From Geodermatophilus amargosae (GTDB taxonomy: Bacteria; Actinomycetota; Actinomycetes; Mycobacteriales; Geodermatophilaceae): 64,000 nt of DNA. Below, piece by piece: positions 1-8,895 of this stretch. The stretch is from positions 62,001 through 126,000 of the forward strand of contig NZ_FPBA01000006.1 in the NCBI RefSeq assembly GCF_900116515.1. Direction: 5' to 3'. The first letter of the stretch is position 1, and every line of letters starts with the position of its first letter. A program made the position numbers and the translations under genes. Under the pieces are notes generated by a model. It saw only the letters and a program-made list of their open reading frames with translations, did no database searches and was not told the origin of the DNA.

Positions 1-181
1 TTGCACCGGTGGGAGTCGTCCACAGGTCGTCCTCAGGCCCTCCACGGGGTGTCCACCGGATGTCCCCAGAGAGGTCCACAGGACGACGGCCGGCGGGCGG
101 CTCGCGAGCGGCCCGCCGGCACCAGCCGGCTGCACCGGGACACCGGTCCGGACGAGGGATCCACGGAGGAGGTGAACCGCA
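1..181. other. Region upstream of nrdR with a long inverted repeat
   Basis: No gene can be supported here. A 32-base inverted repeat is present: arms 89-98 (GCCGGCGGGC) and 111-120 (GCCCGCCGGC) enclose the self-complementary GCTCGCGAGC at 100-109. It has no T-tract; it could end transcription of an upstream gene outside the window. TCCACAGG occurs at 19-26 and again near 74-82. A strong ribosome binding site, GGAGGAGGTGA, lies at 165-175 and belongs to nrdR. Confidence 0.5.
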
Positions 182-724
182 GTGCGCTGCCCGTTCTGCC
201 ACAACCCCGACAGCCGGGTGATCGACTCGCGCGAGGCCGACGAGGGGGCCACCACCCGCCGCCGCCGCTCGTGCCCGGCCTGCGGTCGCCGCTTCACCAC
301 CGTGGAGGAGGCGGTGCTCGCCGTCGTCAAGCGCAGCGGGGTGAGCGAGCCGTTCAACCGCGCCAAGGTCGTCGCCGGTGTGCGGCGGGCCTGCCAGGGC
401 CGCCCGGTCGACGAGGACCAGCTCCAGCAGCTCGCCCAGCAGGTGGAGGACGCCGTCCGCGCCAGCGGCGTGGCCGAGGTGCCCAGCAACGAGGTGGGAC
501 TGGCCATCCTGCAGCCGCTGCGGGAGCTCGACGAGGTGGCCTACCTCCGCTTCGCCAGCGTCTACCGCGCCTTCAGCTCGGTCGAGGACTTCGAGAAGGA
601 GATCACCGAGCTGCGGGCCCGCCACCACCGTGGCGGCACCCCGCCCCTGCCCGGCATGCAGATCGAGCCGGCGCCGCGCCGCCGGGGACCCGCCCGCACC
701 CCCTCACCCGCCCGCGACGGCTGA
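182..724 (+). CDS. nrdR: NrdR, transcriptional repressor of ribonucleotide reductase genes
   Basis: ATP/dATP-sensing zinc-ribbon repressor of ribonucleotide reductase genes. The N-terminus starts MRCPFC and carries the zinc ribbon cysteines Cys3, Cys6, Cys31 and Cys34, followed by an ATP-cone domain at about residues 45-140 (the VVKRSG...PFNRAKV signature). At 180 residues it is somewhat longer than the usual 150-160 because of a basic Pro/Arg tail after residue 155. The GTG start is fixed by the strong Shine-Dalgarno at 165-175 and by the conserved MRCPxC beginning. It lies 151 bases upstream of nrdJ in the same direction, the common actinobacterial arrangement in which the repressor precedes its target. 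The nrdR-nrdJ gap (725-875) holds no convincing B12 riboswitch or canonical NrdR box that I can see. Confidence 0.97.
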   Translation: MRCPFCHNPDSRVIDSREADEGATTRRRRSCPACGRRFTTVEEAVLAVVKRSGVSEPFNRAKVVAGVRRACQGRPVDEDQLQQLAQQVEDAVRASGVAEVPSNEVGLAILQPLRELDEVAYLRFASVYRAFSSVEDFEKEITELRARHHRGGTPPLPGMQIEPAPRRRGPARTPSPARDG

Positions 725-875
725 CCGCCGTCCCCGACACCCGCCGGCAGCGTCGCCGGCCCCCGCACCACCGTTCGCACCACCCTCTGCACCGCCAGAA
801 AACGTCAGTACCGCCCGCTAGAAACAGGTCGGCTCTCTTCCCCAGCCGCCTGGACCACTCACCGAGGGAGAGCTC

Positions 876-3758
876 GTGACCGAGATCGAGGACCGCCCGG
901 CAGGCCGCACGCGTCGGGCCGCCAAGGCGCCGACCAGGGGGAAGGGCCTGAAGGTCAAGCGGGTCTACACCACCGCGGGCGTCCACCCCTACGACGAGGT
1001 GACGTGGGAGCGCCGCGACGTCGTCATGACCAACTGGCGTGACGGCTCGATCAACTTCGAGCAGCGCGGCGTCGAGTTCCCCGCCGAGTGGAGCATCAAC
1101 GCCACCAACATCGTCACCACGAAGTACTTCCGCGGCGCCGTGGGCACCCCGCAGCGCGAGACCAGCCTGCGCCAGCTCATCGACCGGGTGGTGCTCACCT
1201 ACGGCGCGGCCGGCCGCGAGCACGGCTACTTCGCCAGCGAGGGCGACGCCGAGGTCTTCGAGCACGAGCTGACCTGGATGCTGCTGCACCAGGTGTTCAG
1301 CTTCAACAGCCCCGTGTGGTTCAACGTCGGCACGAGCGCGCCGCAGCAGGTCAGCGCCTGCTTCATCCTCGCCGTCGACGACACGATGGACTCGATCCTC
1401 AACTGGTACCGGGAGGAGGGGCTGATCTTCAAGGGCGGCTCCGGCGCCGGCCTGAACCTCTCCCGCATCCGCTCGTCCAAGGAACTGCTGTCCTCCGGCG
1501 GCACCGCCTCGGGCCCGGTCAGCTTCATGCGCGGCGCCGACGCCTCCGCCGGGACCATCAAGTCCGGTGGCGCCACCCGGCGCGCGGCCAAGATGGTCGT
1601 CCTCGACATCGACCACCCCGACATCGAGGAGTTCGTCGAGACCAAGGCGCGCGAGGAGGACAAGATCCGCGCGCTGCGCGACGCCGGGTACGACATGGAC
1701 CTCGGCGGCAAGGACATCACCAGCGTCCAGTACCAGAACGCCAACAACTCCGTCCGCGTCTCCGACGAGTTCATGCGTGCGGTCGAGGACGGCACCGACT
1801 TCGGCCTGCGCGGCCGCATGGACGGCTCGGTGATCGAGACCGTCGACGCCAAGGAGCTGTTCCGCAAGGTCACCAAGGCCGCGTGGGAGTGCGCCGACCC
1901 CGGCATCCAGTACGACGACACGATCAACGACTGGCACACCAACCCCGAGACGGGCCGGATCAACGCGTCCAACCCCTGCTCGGAGTACATGAGCCTGGAC
2001 AACAGCTCGTGCAACCTGGCGTCCCTGAACCTCATGAAGTTCCTCAAGGACGACGGGACCTTCGACGCCAGGACCTTCGTCAAGGCCGTCGAGGTGGTCA
2101 TCACGGCGATGGACATCTCCATCTGCTTCGCCGACTTCCCGACCGACCCGATCGGTGAGACCACCCGCGCCTACCGGCAGCTGGGCATCGGCTACGCCAA
2201 CCTCGGCGCCCTGCTGATGGCCACCGGCCACGCCTACGACTCGCGCGGCGGCCAGACGCTGGCCGCGGCCATCACCTCGCTGATGACCGGCACCGCCTAC
2301 CGCCGATCGGCCGAGCTGGCCGGCATCGTCGGCGCCTACGACGGCTTCGCCCGCAACGCCGACGCGCACGCCCGTGTCATGCGCAAGCACGCCGCGGCCA
2401 ACGACGCCATCCGCCCGGTCGGCGCCGACGACGCCGACGTGCTGCGCGTCGCGACCGCCCAGTGGCAGGAGTGCCTGGAGATCGGCGGGGAGTTCGGCTG
2501 GCGCAACGCCCAGGCCTCCGTGCTGGCCCCCACCGGCACGATCGGCTTCATGATGGACTGCGACACGACCGGCATCGAGCCGGACTTCTCGCTGGTCAAG
2601 TACAAGAAGCTGGTCGGCGGCGGGTCCATGCAGATCGTCAACCAGACGGTCCCGCGGGCGCTGAAGAGCCTGGGCTACCAGGACGAGCAGGTCGAGGCGA
2701 TCGTCGAGTTCATCGCCGAGCACGGCCACGTGGTCGACGCGCCGAGCCTGCGCCCGGAGCACTACGAGGTGTTCGACTGCGCCATGGGTGAGCGGGCCAT
2801 CTCCCCGATGGGCCACGTCCGCATGATGGCCGCGGTGCAGCCGTTCATCTCCGGCGCGATCAGCAAGACGGTCAACATGCCGGAGACGGCGACCGTCGAG
2901 GACGTCGAGAACATCTACTTCCAGGGCTGGAAGCTCGGCCTCAAGGCGCTGGCGATCTACCGCGACAACTGCAAGGTCGGCCAGCCGCTGTCCGACGCCA
3001 AGGCCAAGAAGGCCACGGCCCCGGTCGAGGCCGAGGCCGCGCCGGTCACCACGACGTCGCACCCGGTGCGCCGCCGGCTGCCCAAGAAGCGGCAGAGCAT
3101 GACGACGTCGTTCAGCGTCGCCGGTGCCGAGGGCTACATGACGGCCGGGATGTACGAGGACGGCAGCCTCGGCGAGGTGTTCCTCAAGCTCGGCAAGCAG
3201 GGCTCGACCCTGGCCGGTGTCATGGACGCCTTCTCGATCGGCATCTCGATCGCGCTGCAGCACGGTGTGCCGCTGGAGACCTACATCCAGAAGTTCACCA
3301 ACATGCGCTTCGAGCCGGCCGGCATGACCGACGACCCGGACATCCGGATCGCCCAGTCGGTGATGGACTACATCTTCCGCCGCCTGGCCCTCGACCACCT
3401 GCCGGTCGACACCCGCGCCACCCTCGGCATCTTCAGCGCCGAGGAGCGGGCCGCCCAGGTGGCGGGCAGCTACGGGTCGGCCTCGACCGCGGAGGTCGTC
3501 GAGGCGGAGGAGGTCGACGTCGAGGCGCTGCGCGGCTCGGTGCCCACCGAGACCGAGACCAAGAGCGTGGCGCAGGAGAAGGTCACCCCCGAGGGCCCGA
3601 AGTCGGTCAAGGAGGCCCACTCCTCGGCCGAGCTGCTCGAGCTGGTCACCGGGACCGCCACCGACGCGCCGCTGTGCATGACCTGCGGCACGAAGATGCG
3701 CCCGGCCGGCAGCTGCTACGTCTGCGAGGGCTGCGGCTCCACCAGCGGCTGCAGCTGA
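876..3758 (+). CDS. nrdJ: Vitamin B12-dependent ribonucleoside-diphosphate reductase, class II
   Basis: Adenosylcobalamin-dependent ribonucleotide reductase (960 residues), making deoxyribonucleotides without needing oxygen. Visible elements: the redox cysteine in SACF (Cys162), the glycine-rich FKGGSGAGLNLS at 186-196, the active-site NPCSE at 366-370 with Cys368, and a second cysteine at 379. The barrel domain runs to about residue 720. The C-terminal tail has a zinc-ribbon-like cysteine cluster (CMTCGTKM...CYVCEGCGSTSGCS) typical of long class II enzymes, which probably shuttles reducing equivalents. The GTG start is preceded by GAGGGAGAG at 864-872. The gene follows nrdR and is very likely its target. 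A strong terminator follows at 3778-3818. Confidence 0.97.
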   Translation: MTEIEDRPAGRTRRAAKAPTRGKGLKVKRVYTTAGVHPYDEVTWERRDVVMTNWRDGSINFEQRGVEFPAEWSINATNIVTTKYFRGAVGTPQRETSLRQLIDRVVLTYGAAGREHGYFASEGDAEVFEHELTWMLLHQVFSFNSPVWFNVGTSAPQQVSACFILAVDDTMDSILNWYREEGLIFKGGSGAGLNLSRIRSSKELLSSGGTASGPVSFMRGADASAGTIKSGGATRRAAKMVVLDIDHPDIEEFVETKAREEDKIRALRDAGYDMDLGGKDITSVQYQNANNSVRVSDEFMRAVEDGTDFGLRGRMDGSVIETVDAKELFRKVTKAAWECADPGIQYDDTINDWHTNPETGRINASNPCSEYMSLDNSSCNLASLNLMKFLKDDGTFDARTFVKAVEVVITAMDISICFADFPTDPIGETTRAYRQLGIGYANLGALLMATGHAYDSRGGQTLAAAITSLMTGTAYRRSAELAGIVGAYDGFARNADAHARVMRKHAAANDAIRPVGADDADVLRVATAQWQECLEIGGEFGWRNAQASVLAPTGTIGFMMDCDTTGIEPDFSLVKYKKLVGGGSMQIVNQTVPRALKSLGYQDEQVEAIVEFIAEHGHVVDAPSLRPEHYEVFDCAMGERAISPMGHVRMMAAVQPFISGAISKTVNMPETATVEDVENIYFQGWKLGLKALAIYRDNCKVGQPLSDAKAKKATAPVEAEAAPVTTTSHPVRRRLPKKRQSMTTSFSVAGAEGYMTAGMYEDGSLGEVFLKLGKQGSTLAGVMDAFSIGISIALQHGVPLETYIQKFTNMRFEPAGMTDDPDIRIAQSVMDYIFRRLALDHLPVDTRATLGIFSAEERAAQVAGSYGSASTAEVVEAEEVDVEALRGSVPTETETKSVAQEKVTPEGPKSVKEAHSSAELLELVTGTATDAPLCMTCGTKMRPAGSCYVCEGCGSTSGCS

Positions 3759-3777
3759 TCCGAGCAGGCACGCCCGA

Positions 3778-3818
3778 CCGGTGCCCCGGTCCCGCACTCC
3801 GCGGGGCCGGGGCACCGG
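3778..3818 (+). terminator. Terminator-like hairpin after nrdJ
   Basis: An 18-bp stem (3778-3795 with 3801-3818, a single G-T wobble) closes a 5-base loop (ACTCC), 20 bases after the nrdJ stop. There is no T-tract, as is common in high-GC actinobacteria. Confidence 0.75.
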
Positions 3819-3911
3819 CCGTTCGCGGCCATCGCCGGTGCTCGCCACGGCGGCCGGACCGGCGGAGGGCAGGATCCGGCGCGAGCCCCGCAGCCGAACC
3901 GAGGAGTCCCG

Positions 3912-4781
3912 TTGAGCCCTGTCCCCGGTGCCGTCCCCGTCGCTGTCCCCGTCGCCGTCACCGGCGCCACCGGTCAGGTCGGCGGCCGCGTCGCCCGCCG
4001 GCTCGCCGCCGCCGGCGTCCCGCAGCGGCTGCTGGTGCGCGACCCGTCCCGCGCGCCGGACCTCCCGGGTGCGACCGTCGTCGCCGCGCCCTACGGCGAC
4101 GGGGACGCCGTCCGCCGGGCGCTGGAGGGCACGAGCACCGTCTTCATGGTCTCGGCGTCGGAGTCGGCCGACCGGGTCGACCAGCACCGGGCCTTCGTCG
4201 ACGCCGCGGCGGCCGCCGGTGTGGAGCACCTCGTCTACCTCTCCTTCCAGGGCGCGGCGCCGGACGCCACCTTCACGCTGGCCCGCGACCACTGGGCCAC
4301 CGAGGAGCACGTCCGGACCCGCGGCCTGGTGCACACGTTCCTGCGCGACTCGCTGTACGCGGACTTCCTCCCCGGCCTGGTGGGGGAGGACGGCGTGATC
4401 CGCGGCCCGGCGAACGACGGGCGGGTGGCGGCGGTCGCCCAGGACGACGTCGCCGATGCCGCGGTCGCCGTCCTGCGCGACCCCGCTGCGCACGCCGGGC
4501 GCACCCACGACCTCACCGGCCCGCAGCCGCTCACCCTCGCCGAGGTGGCCGACACGATCACCGCCGTCACCGGCCGGCCCGTCCGCTACCACGCGGAGAC
4601 GGTGGAGGAGGCCTTCGCGTCCCGCGCCTCCTACGGCGCCCCCGGCTGGCAGGTCGAGGCCTGGGTGTCCACGTACACCGCCATCGCGGCCGGTGAGCTG
4701 GCGGGCGTGAGCAGCGCCGTCGAGGACCTGACCGGCCGTCCCGCCACCCCGTTGGAGCGGTTGCTGCGCGGGCCGGCATGA
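3912..4781 (+). CDS. NAD(P)-binding oxidoreductase, NmrA/QorB-like atypical SDR
   Basis: Rossmann-fold protein of 289 residues with the dinucleotide-binding motif TGATGQVG at residues 17-24. Its overall pattern is that of the NmrA/QorB atypical short-chain dehydrogenases, which either reduce quinones or sense NADP(H). The typical SDR catalytic YxxxK is not evident, which fits this subfamily. The TTG start is chosen because GAGGAG lies at 3901-3906 with 5 bases between. It appears to be transcribed alone, after the nrdJ terminator and before a separate clpP leader. A second NmrA-like protein is encoded at 6901-7833. The substrate cannot be told from sequence. Confidence 0.85.
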   Translation: MSPVPGAVPVAVPVAVTGATGQVGGRVARRLAAAGVPQRLLVRDPSRAPDLPGATVVAAPYGDGDAVRRALEGTSTVFMVSASESADRVDQHRAFVDAAAAAGVEHLVYLSFQGAAPDATFTLARDHWATEEHVRTRGLVHTFLRDSLYADFLPGLVGEDGVIRGPANDGRVAAVAQDDVADAAVAVLRDPAAHAGRTHDLTGPQPLTLAEVADTITAVTGRPVRYHAETVEEAFASRASYGAPGWQVEAWVSTYTAIAAGELAGVSSAVEDLTGRPATPLERLLRGPA

Positions 4782-4941
4782 GCCTGCGGGTGCGCGCGGC
4801 CGCCGGGACCGAGGCCGGTCGACGTCAACGCCATTTCACCGACGGCACAAGAACTGCGCGAATGGCGGAACCGCGCCATCTCGAGGCCGTTCTGCGGTCG
4901 ACTACGGGCGTCGTCGTCCCCGAGTCGTCCAGGAGGTCCCC

Positions 4942-5544
4942 GTGCACGTCCCGACCATGCGAGAGGCCGGCGGCAGTCCCGGGTTGCAGGACGCCGTCTC
5001 CGACCGGCTGCTGCACGAGCGCATCGTCGTCCTGGGCACCCAGGTGGACGACGAGGTGGCCAACCAGCTGTGCGCGCGCATGCTGCTGCTGGCCGCCGAC
5101 GACCCGCGGCGCGACATCTCCCTGTACGTCAACTCACCGGGCGGCTCCGTGACCGCCGGGCTGGCCGTCTTCGACACCATGCGGTCCCTGGACTGCGACG
5201 TCGCCACCTACGCGTTCGGGATGGCCGCCTCGATGGGGCAGTTCCTGCTGACGGCCGGCACGCCGGGCAAGCGGTTCGCGCTGCCGCACACCCGGATCCT
5301 CGTGCACCAGCCCTCGGGCGGGGTCGGGGGCACGCAGTCCGACATCGCCGTCCAGGCCGACATGCTGCGCACGCTCAAGCGCGAGGTGGACGAGCTGCAG
5401 GCGCAGCACACCGGGCAGAGCGTGGAGCAGATCGAGCGGGACTCCGACCGGGACCGGTGGTTCACCCCGGAGGAGGCCCGCGCGTACGGGCTCGTCGACC
5501 ACGTCGTCGCCTCGGCGGCGGGCCTGCCCGTCCCCGCGCGCTGA
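4942..5544 (+). CDS. clpP: ATP-dependent Clp protease proteolytic subunit, lone paralogue
   Basis: ClpP-type serine protease of 200 residues. The catalytic triad is intact: Ser97 in GMAASMGQ, His122 in LVHQPSGG and Asp171 in DRDRWF. The GTG start has AGGAGG at 4931-4936, 5 bases away. Unlike the usual clpP1-clpP2 pair beside clpX or tig, this copy stands alone between an oxidoreductase and a GAF-ANTAR gene, with no Clp ATPase nearby, so it is probably an extra paralogue that partners with ATPases encoded elsewhere. The 160-base leader (4782-4941) is less GC-rich than its surroundings and may contain a regulated promoter, but I could not identify a ClgR box with confidence. Confidence 0.95.
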   Translation: MHVPTMREAGGSPGLQDAVSDRLLHERIVVLGTQVDDEVANQLCARMLLLAADDPRRDISLYVNSPGGSVTAGLAVFDTMRSLDCDVATYAFGMAASMGQFLLTAGTPGKRFALPHTRILVHQPSGGVGGTQSDIAVQADMLRTLKREVDELQAQHTGQSVEQIERDSDRDRWFTPEEARAYGLVDHVVASAAGLPVPAR

Positions 5545-5561
5545 CCGGAGCGGGCGCCGGG

Positions 5562-6260
5562 TCAGCCGCCGATGCCGCCCGGCGCCGGGGGAGCCGGGAC
5601 CGGCGCGGACAGGACGCCGGTGGTGGACAGCTCCTCGGCGATGTCGGCGAGCTTGCGGTTGGTGTGCGAGGAGGCCCGGACGAGGACGGCGAAGGCCTGG
5701 TCCGCGGTGAGCCGGTGGCGCTCCATGAGGATGCCCTTGGCCTGGCCGATGAGATCCCGGCTGGCGATGGCGGTCCGCAGCCGGTCCTCCTGCTGCGCGC
5801 CGGCCAGGGCGATGGAGGCGTGGCTGGCGAAGACCAGGCCGATGCTCTCCGACTCCTCGCCGAACGCGTGGGGAGCCCGCGCGTAGAGGTTGAGCGCGCC
5901 GAGTCCGGACCCGGTCACGAACAGCTGGAACGACAGCATGCTGCCGACGCCCAGCGCGGCGGCCTCGCCGGTGAAGCGTGGCCACCGCTGTTCCCCGGAG
6001 ATGTCGTCGATGCGGACGGTCCGCGCGGTCTGGACCGCGTCCAGGCACGGGCCCTCGCCGACCCGCTCCTGCAACCGGTCGACCTCGCGGGGGAGAGCGC
6101 CGGTCGGGGCCCGGGAGTCCACCCGCCGTCGGTCGAGGACCAGCGTGATGCCGCAGTCGTCCGAGCCGGGCACCGAGTGCACCGCCGCCGCCGTGATGGC
6201 CTCGAGCGTCGCCGAGACGTCGCCGTGCTCCGCCTGCAGCGTGCGGGCGACCTGCTCCAT
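5562..6260 (-). CDS. GAF and ANTAR domain protein, putative RNA-binding antiterminator
   Basis: A GAF domain (about residues 20-165, ending near LNLYARAPHAF) is followed by a C-terminal ANTAR domain (about 175-230; SRDLIGQAKGILMERHRLTADQAFAVL). ANTAR domains bind paired RNA hairpins and prevent termination, and the GAF domain would sense a ligand or redox state. This pairing is common and multi-copy in actinobacteria. I chose the ATG at 6260 (232 residues) because GGTGAG lies just upstream. The frame stays open further upstream, and an earlier GTG start near 6350 is possible. It converges on clpP with only 17 bases between the stop codons. No target RNA hairpins were identified. Confidence 0.85.
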   Translation of the reverse strand: MEQVARTLQAEHGDVSATLEAITAAAVHSVPGSDDCGITLVLDRRRVDSRAPTGALPREVDRLQERVGEGPCLDAVQTARTVRIDDISGEQRWPRFTGEAAALGVGSMLSFQLFVTGSGLGALNLYARAPHAFGEESESIGLVFASHASIALAGAQQEDRLRTAIASRDLIGQAKGILMERHRLTADQAFAVLVRASSHTNRKLADIAEELSTTGVLSAPVPAPPAPGGIGG

Positions 6261-6388
6261 GAGCTCACCGAGATCGGTCGGCTCAGGGCGGGCTCCCTCG
6301 CGCTGCGCGGACCGCCCGGAGCGGTCGGGACCCCCGGACACCCTCCGGACGGTAGGCCCCTCCGGCTCCGCGCGCACCACCCGGCGAG

Positions 6389-6830
6389 TCAGCGCCCCGG
6401 CGGGTCCAGCGCCGCGACCGGCTCCAGCACCGCGACCGGCTCCAGCACCGCGACGCCGTCCCCGTGCGGACCGGAGACGACGACGGTGCCGCCGCGCTCG
6501 GCCACCGCGGTGACGAAGCCGTAGCCGGCGTCGGTGGCGCGCAGGTCGTGCACCCGCCGGCCGTCGGCGGGGTCGAAGGCCATCCCCACGCGATCGGCGC
6601 CGCCGCCGGCCGCACCCGCTCCGGCACGTTCCACAGCAGCAGCCGCAGGACGCCGGGCAGCGGCAGCAGCCGGTCGAGCAGCGCGTTGCGCGGCGCGGTG
6701 ACCGCCACCCACAGCAGCCCTCGCTGCCCGGGCTCGCGTTGTCGGGGAAGCCGGGCAGGTTCTCGACCAGCGGCTCGGAGGTGCCCGCGTGCGGGCCGGT
6801 GAGCCGGTGCCGCAGCACCCGGTGGCGGGA
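6389..6830 (-). pseudogene. Frameshifted 3' remnant of an SMP-30/strictosidine-synthase-like gene
   Basis: Three minus-strand reading frames joined end to end give one recognizable protein piece. The first has VLRHRLTGPHAGT...LVENLPGFPDN, the next NALLDRLLPLPGVLRLLLWN (after a one-base loss near 6721), and the last GMAFDPADGRRVHDL (after a second shift near 6603). This matches the C-terminal half of the SMP-30/gluconolactonase/strictosidine synthase-like beta-propeller family. The N-terminal half is absent because a plus-strand gene begins at 6901. Two frameshifts plus the truncation indicate a decayed gene. An 18-base unit repeated in tandem at 6413-6448 encodes a PVAVLE repeat at the 3' end. 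Confidence 0.7.
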
Positions 6831-6887
6831 CGAATCAGCACGGGCGAGGGCCCGGCCTGCTCCCGCGCGGGGGCTCCGGCGCCGACC

Positions 6888-6893
6888 TACCGT
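6888..6893 (+). promoter_or_regulatory. -10-like TACCGT of a probable leaderless transcript
   Basis: TACCGT lies 7 bases before the GTG at 6901 and no Shine-Dalgarno is present, so transcription probably starts at or next to the start codon. Confidence 0.5.
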
Positions 6894-6900
6894 GGGGCCG

Positions 6901-7833
6901 GTGCCCCCGACCTCCCCGCTGACCACCGTCCTGCTCGCCGGCGCGACCGGTGACCTCGGCGGCCGCCTCGCCCGGGAACTGCTCGACCGCGGCGCCGTCG
7001 TGCGGGCGCTCACCCGTCCCGGCTCGGACCCGGCGGCCGCCGCACGCGTCCGCGGCCTCGGCGCGACGGTCGTCGTGGCGGACTACGCCGATCCCGCGGC
7101 GTTGCAGGAGGCGTGCGCCGGTGCCGACGTCGTCGTCTCGGCCGTGAGCGGGCTGCGGCCGGTGGTCGTGGACGCGCAGTCGCGGCTGCTCGACGCGGCC
7201 GTCGCGGCCGGGGTGCCGAGGTTCGTGCCGTCGGACTTCTCCGCCGACCACCGCACCCTCCCGCCGGGCACCAACCGCAACCTCGAGCTGCGGCGGGAGT
7301 TCATGCTCCGGCTGGACGCCGCCCCGATCCGGGCGACCTCGGTGCTGAACGGCGCGTTCGCCGACATGCTCACCGGCCAGGCGCCGCTGGTGCTCTTCGA
7401 CCGCGGGCGGGTCCTCTACTGGGGCGCCGCCGACCAGCCGCTGGACTTCACCACCAAGGACGACGTCGCCGGATACACGGCCGACGCCGTCCTGGATCCC
7501 GGCGCACCGCGCTTCCTGCAGATCGCCGGCGACTCGGTGTCCTCGCGGGACCTGGCGGAGACGATGACGCGGCTCACCGGGCGCCGGTTCCGCCCCCTGT
7601 ACGCCGGCGGGGTGCCGCTGCTGCGGGTGATGGCCGGCCTCGGCCGGCGGATCGCCCCGGCGCCGGGCGAGCTGTACCCGGCCTGGCAGGGGATGCAGTA
7701 CTTCGACAGCATGTTCAGCGGCGACGCGAAGCTGCACCTGCTCGCCAACGACCGCTACGGCCCGCGCTCCTGGACGACGGCGGAGGAGGTCCTGGCGGCC
7801 CACCTGTCCGGCGGCGACCGGGCAGCGGCCTGA
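6901..7833 (+). CDS. NmrA-family NAD(P)-binding protein
   Basis: Atypical SDR of 310 residues with the N-terminal glycine motif LLAGATGDLGGRLA (about residues 11-24), then PSDFSADH and a C-terminal helical part, typical of the NmrA/isoflavone-reductase-like group. Members are reductases or redox sensors acting on varied substrates. The start is set at GTG 6901 because a TACCGT hexamer precedes it by 7 bases and there is no ribosome binding site; an in-frame GTG at 6892 is possible. The aldo/keto reductase gene follows after 22 bases, so the two may be co-expressed, although that gene also has its own -10-like element. Confidence 0.85.
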   Translation: MPPTSPLTTVLLAGATGDLGGRLARELLDRGAVVRALTRPGSDPAAAARVRGLGATVVVADYADPAALQEACAGADVVVSAVSGLRPVVVDAQSRLLDAAVAAGVPRFVPSDFSADHRTLPPGTNRNLELRREFMLRLDAAPIRATSVLNGAFADMLTGQAPLVLFDRGRVLYWGAADQPLDFTTKDDVAGYTADAVLDPGAPRFLQIAGDSVSSRDLAETMTRLTGRRFRPLYAGGVPLLRVMAGLGRRIAPAPGELYPAWQGMQYFDSMFSGDAKLHLLANDRYGPRSWTTAEEVLAAHLSGGDRAAA

Positions 7834-7855
7834 GCGTCCCGGCAGGATCGCACCC

Positions 7856-8887
7856 ATGACGTACGCCGCCGCCGAGAACCGCTACGACTCGATGACCTAC
7901 CGCCGCACCGGCCGCAGCGGGCTGGACCTCCCGGCGGTCAGCCTCGGGCTGTGGCACAACTTCGGCGACGACGTCCCGCTGGACCGCCAGCGCGCGATCC
8001 TCCGGCGCGCCTTCGACCTCGGGATCACGCACTTCGACCTGGCCAACAACTACGGCCCGCCCTACGGCAGCGCCGAGACTAACTTCGGCCGGCACCTGCG
8101 CGACGACTTCCGCCCGTACCGCGACGAGCTGGTCCTCTCCACCAAGGCCGGCTGGGACATGTGGCCGGGCCCCTACGGCCAGGGCGGCGGCTCGCGGAAG
8201 TACGTGCTGGCCAGCCTCGACCAGTCGCTGCAGCGGATGGGCCTGGACCACGTCGACGTCTTCTACTCCCACCGGCCGGACCCGACGACGCCGCTCGAGG
8301 AGACGATGGGCGCGCTGGACACCGCCGTCCGGTCGGGCAGGGCGCTCTACGCCGGCATCTCGTCGTACTCCCCGGAGGACACCGCGAGGGCCGCGGCGAT
8401 CCTGGCCGACCTCGGCACGCCACTGCTGATCCACCAGCCGAGCTACTCGATGCTCAACCGCTGGATCGAGACCGAGGGCCTGCTCGACACCCTCGCCGAC
8501 GTCGGCGCCGGGTGCATCGCCTTCTCCCCGCTGGCCCAGGGGATGCTCACCGACAAGTACCTGTCCGGGATCCCCGAGGGCTCGCGGGCCACCCAGGGCA
8601 AGTCGCTGTCGACCGACCTGCTCAGCGACGAGGCGCTGGCACACGTGCGGGCACTGCACGACCTGGCGCAGGAGCGCGGTCAGAGCCTGGCGCAGATGGC
8701 GCTGGCGTGGGCGCTGCGCGACGAGCGGGTGACCAGCGTGCTCATCGGCGCCAGCAGCGTGACCCAGCTGGAGCAGAACGTCGGCGCGCTCGACCGGCTC
8801 GACTTCAGCGACGAGGAGCTCGCCCGCATCGACGGGCACGCCGTCGACGCCGGCATCGACCTCTGGGCCGGCGCCCGCACCGCCTGA
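7856..8887 (+). CDS. Aldo/keto reductase, YghZ/Gpr-like
   Basis: NADPH-dependent (beta/alpha)8-barrel reductase of 343 residues. The catalytic tetrad of the superfamily is visible: Asp61 and Tyr66 in FDLANNYGPPYG, Lys97 in LSTKAG and His139 in YSHRPD. The length and the RTGRSGLDLPAVSLG beginning resemble the YghZ/L-glyceraldehyde-3-phosphate reductase and Kv-beta-like AKR branch, which detoxifies aldehydes such as methylglyoxal. The ATG at 7856 has no clear Shine-Dalgarno, but CAGGAT at 7843-7848 lies 7 bases before it, as for other likely leaderless genes in the window. A 13-bp hairpin terminator follows. Confidence 0.92.
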   Translation: MTYAAAENRYDSMTYRRTGRSGLDLPAVSLGLWHNFGDDVPLDRQRAILRRAFDLGITHFDLANNYGPPYGSAETNFGRHLRDDFRPYRDELVLSTKAGWDMWPGPYGQGGGSRKYVLASLDQSLQRMGLDHVDVFYSHRPDPTTPLEETMGALDTAVRSGRALYAGISSYSPEDTARAAAILADLGTPLLIHQPSYSMLNRWIETEGLLDTLADVGAGCIAFSPLAQGMLTDKYLSGIPEGSRATQGKSLSTDLLSDEALAHVRALHDLAQERGQSLAQMALAWALRDERVTSVLIGASSVTQLEQNVGALDRLDFSDEELARIDGHAVDAGIDLWAGARTA

Positions 8888-8895
8888 GACGCGCA

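Noticed and set aside
1-90. DnaA boxes (TCCACAGG repeats) as part of a replication origin
   Set aside because: Only two copies, lacking the TTATC 5' part of DnaA boxes, and no dnaA or dnaN gene is nearby.
725-875. Cobalamin riboswitch before nrdJ
   Set aside because: The gap is only 151 bases and I cannot find a B12-box-like core; the enzyme itself uses B12, which does not require a riboswitch here.
603-4592. Long minus-strand open frame opposite nrdJ
   Set aside because: nrdJ on the plus strand is unmistakable. The antisense frame exists because stop codons are rare in GC-rich DNA, and its translation has no recognizable motif.
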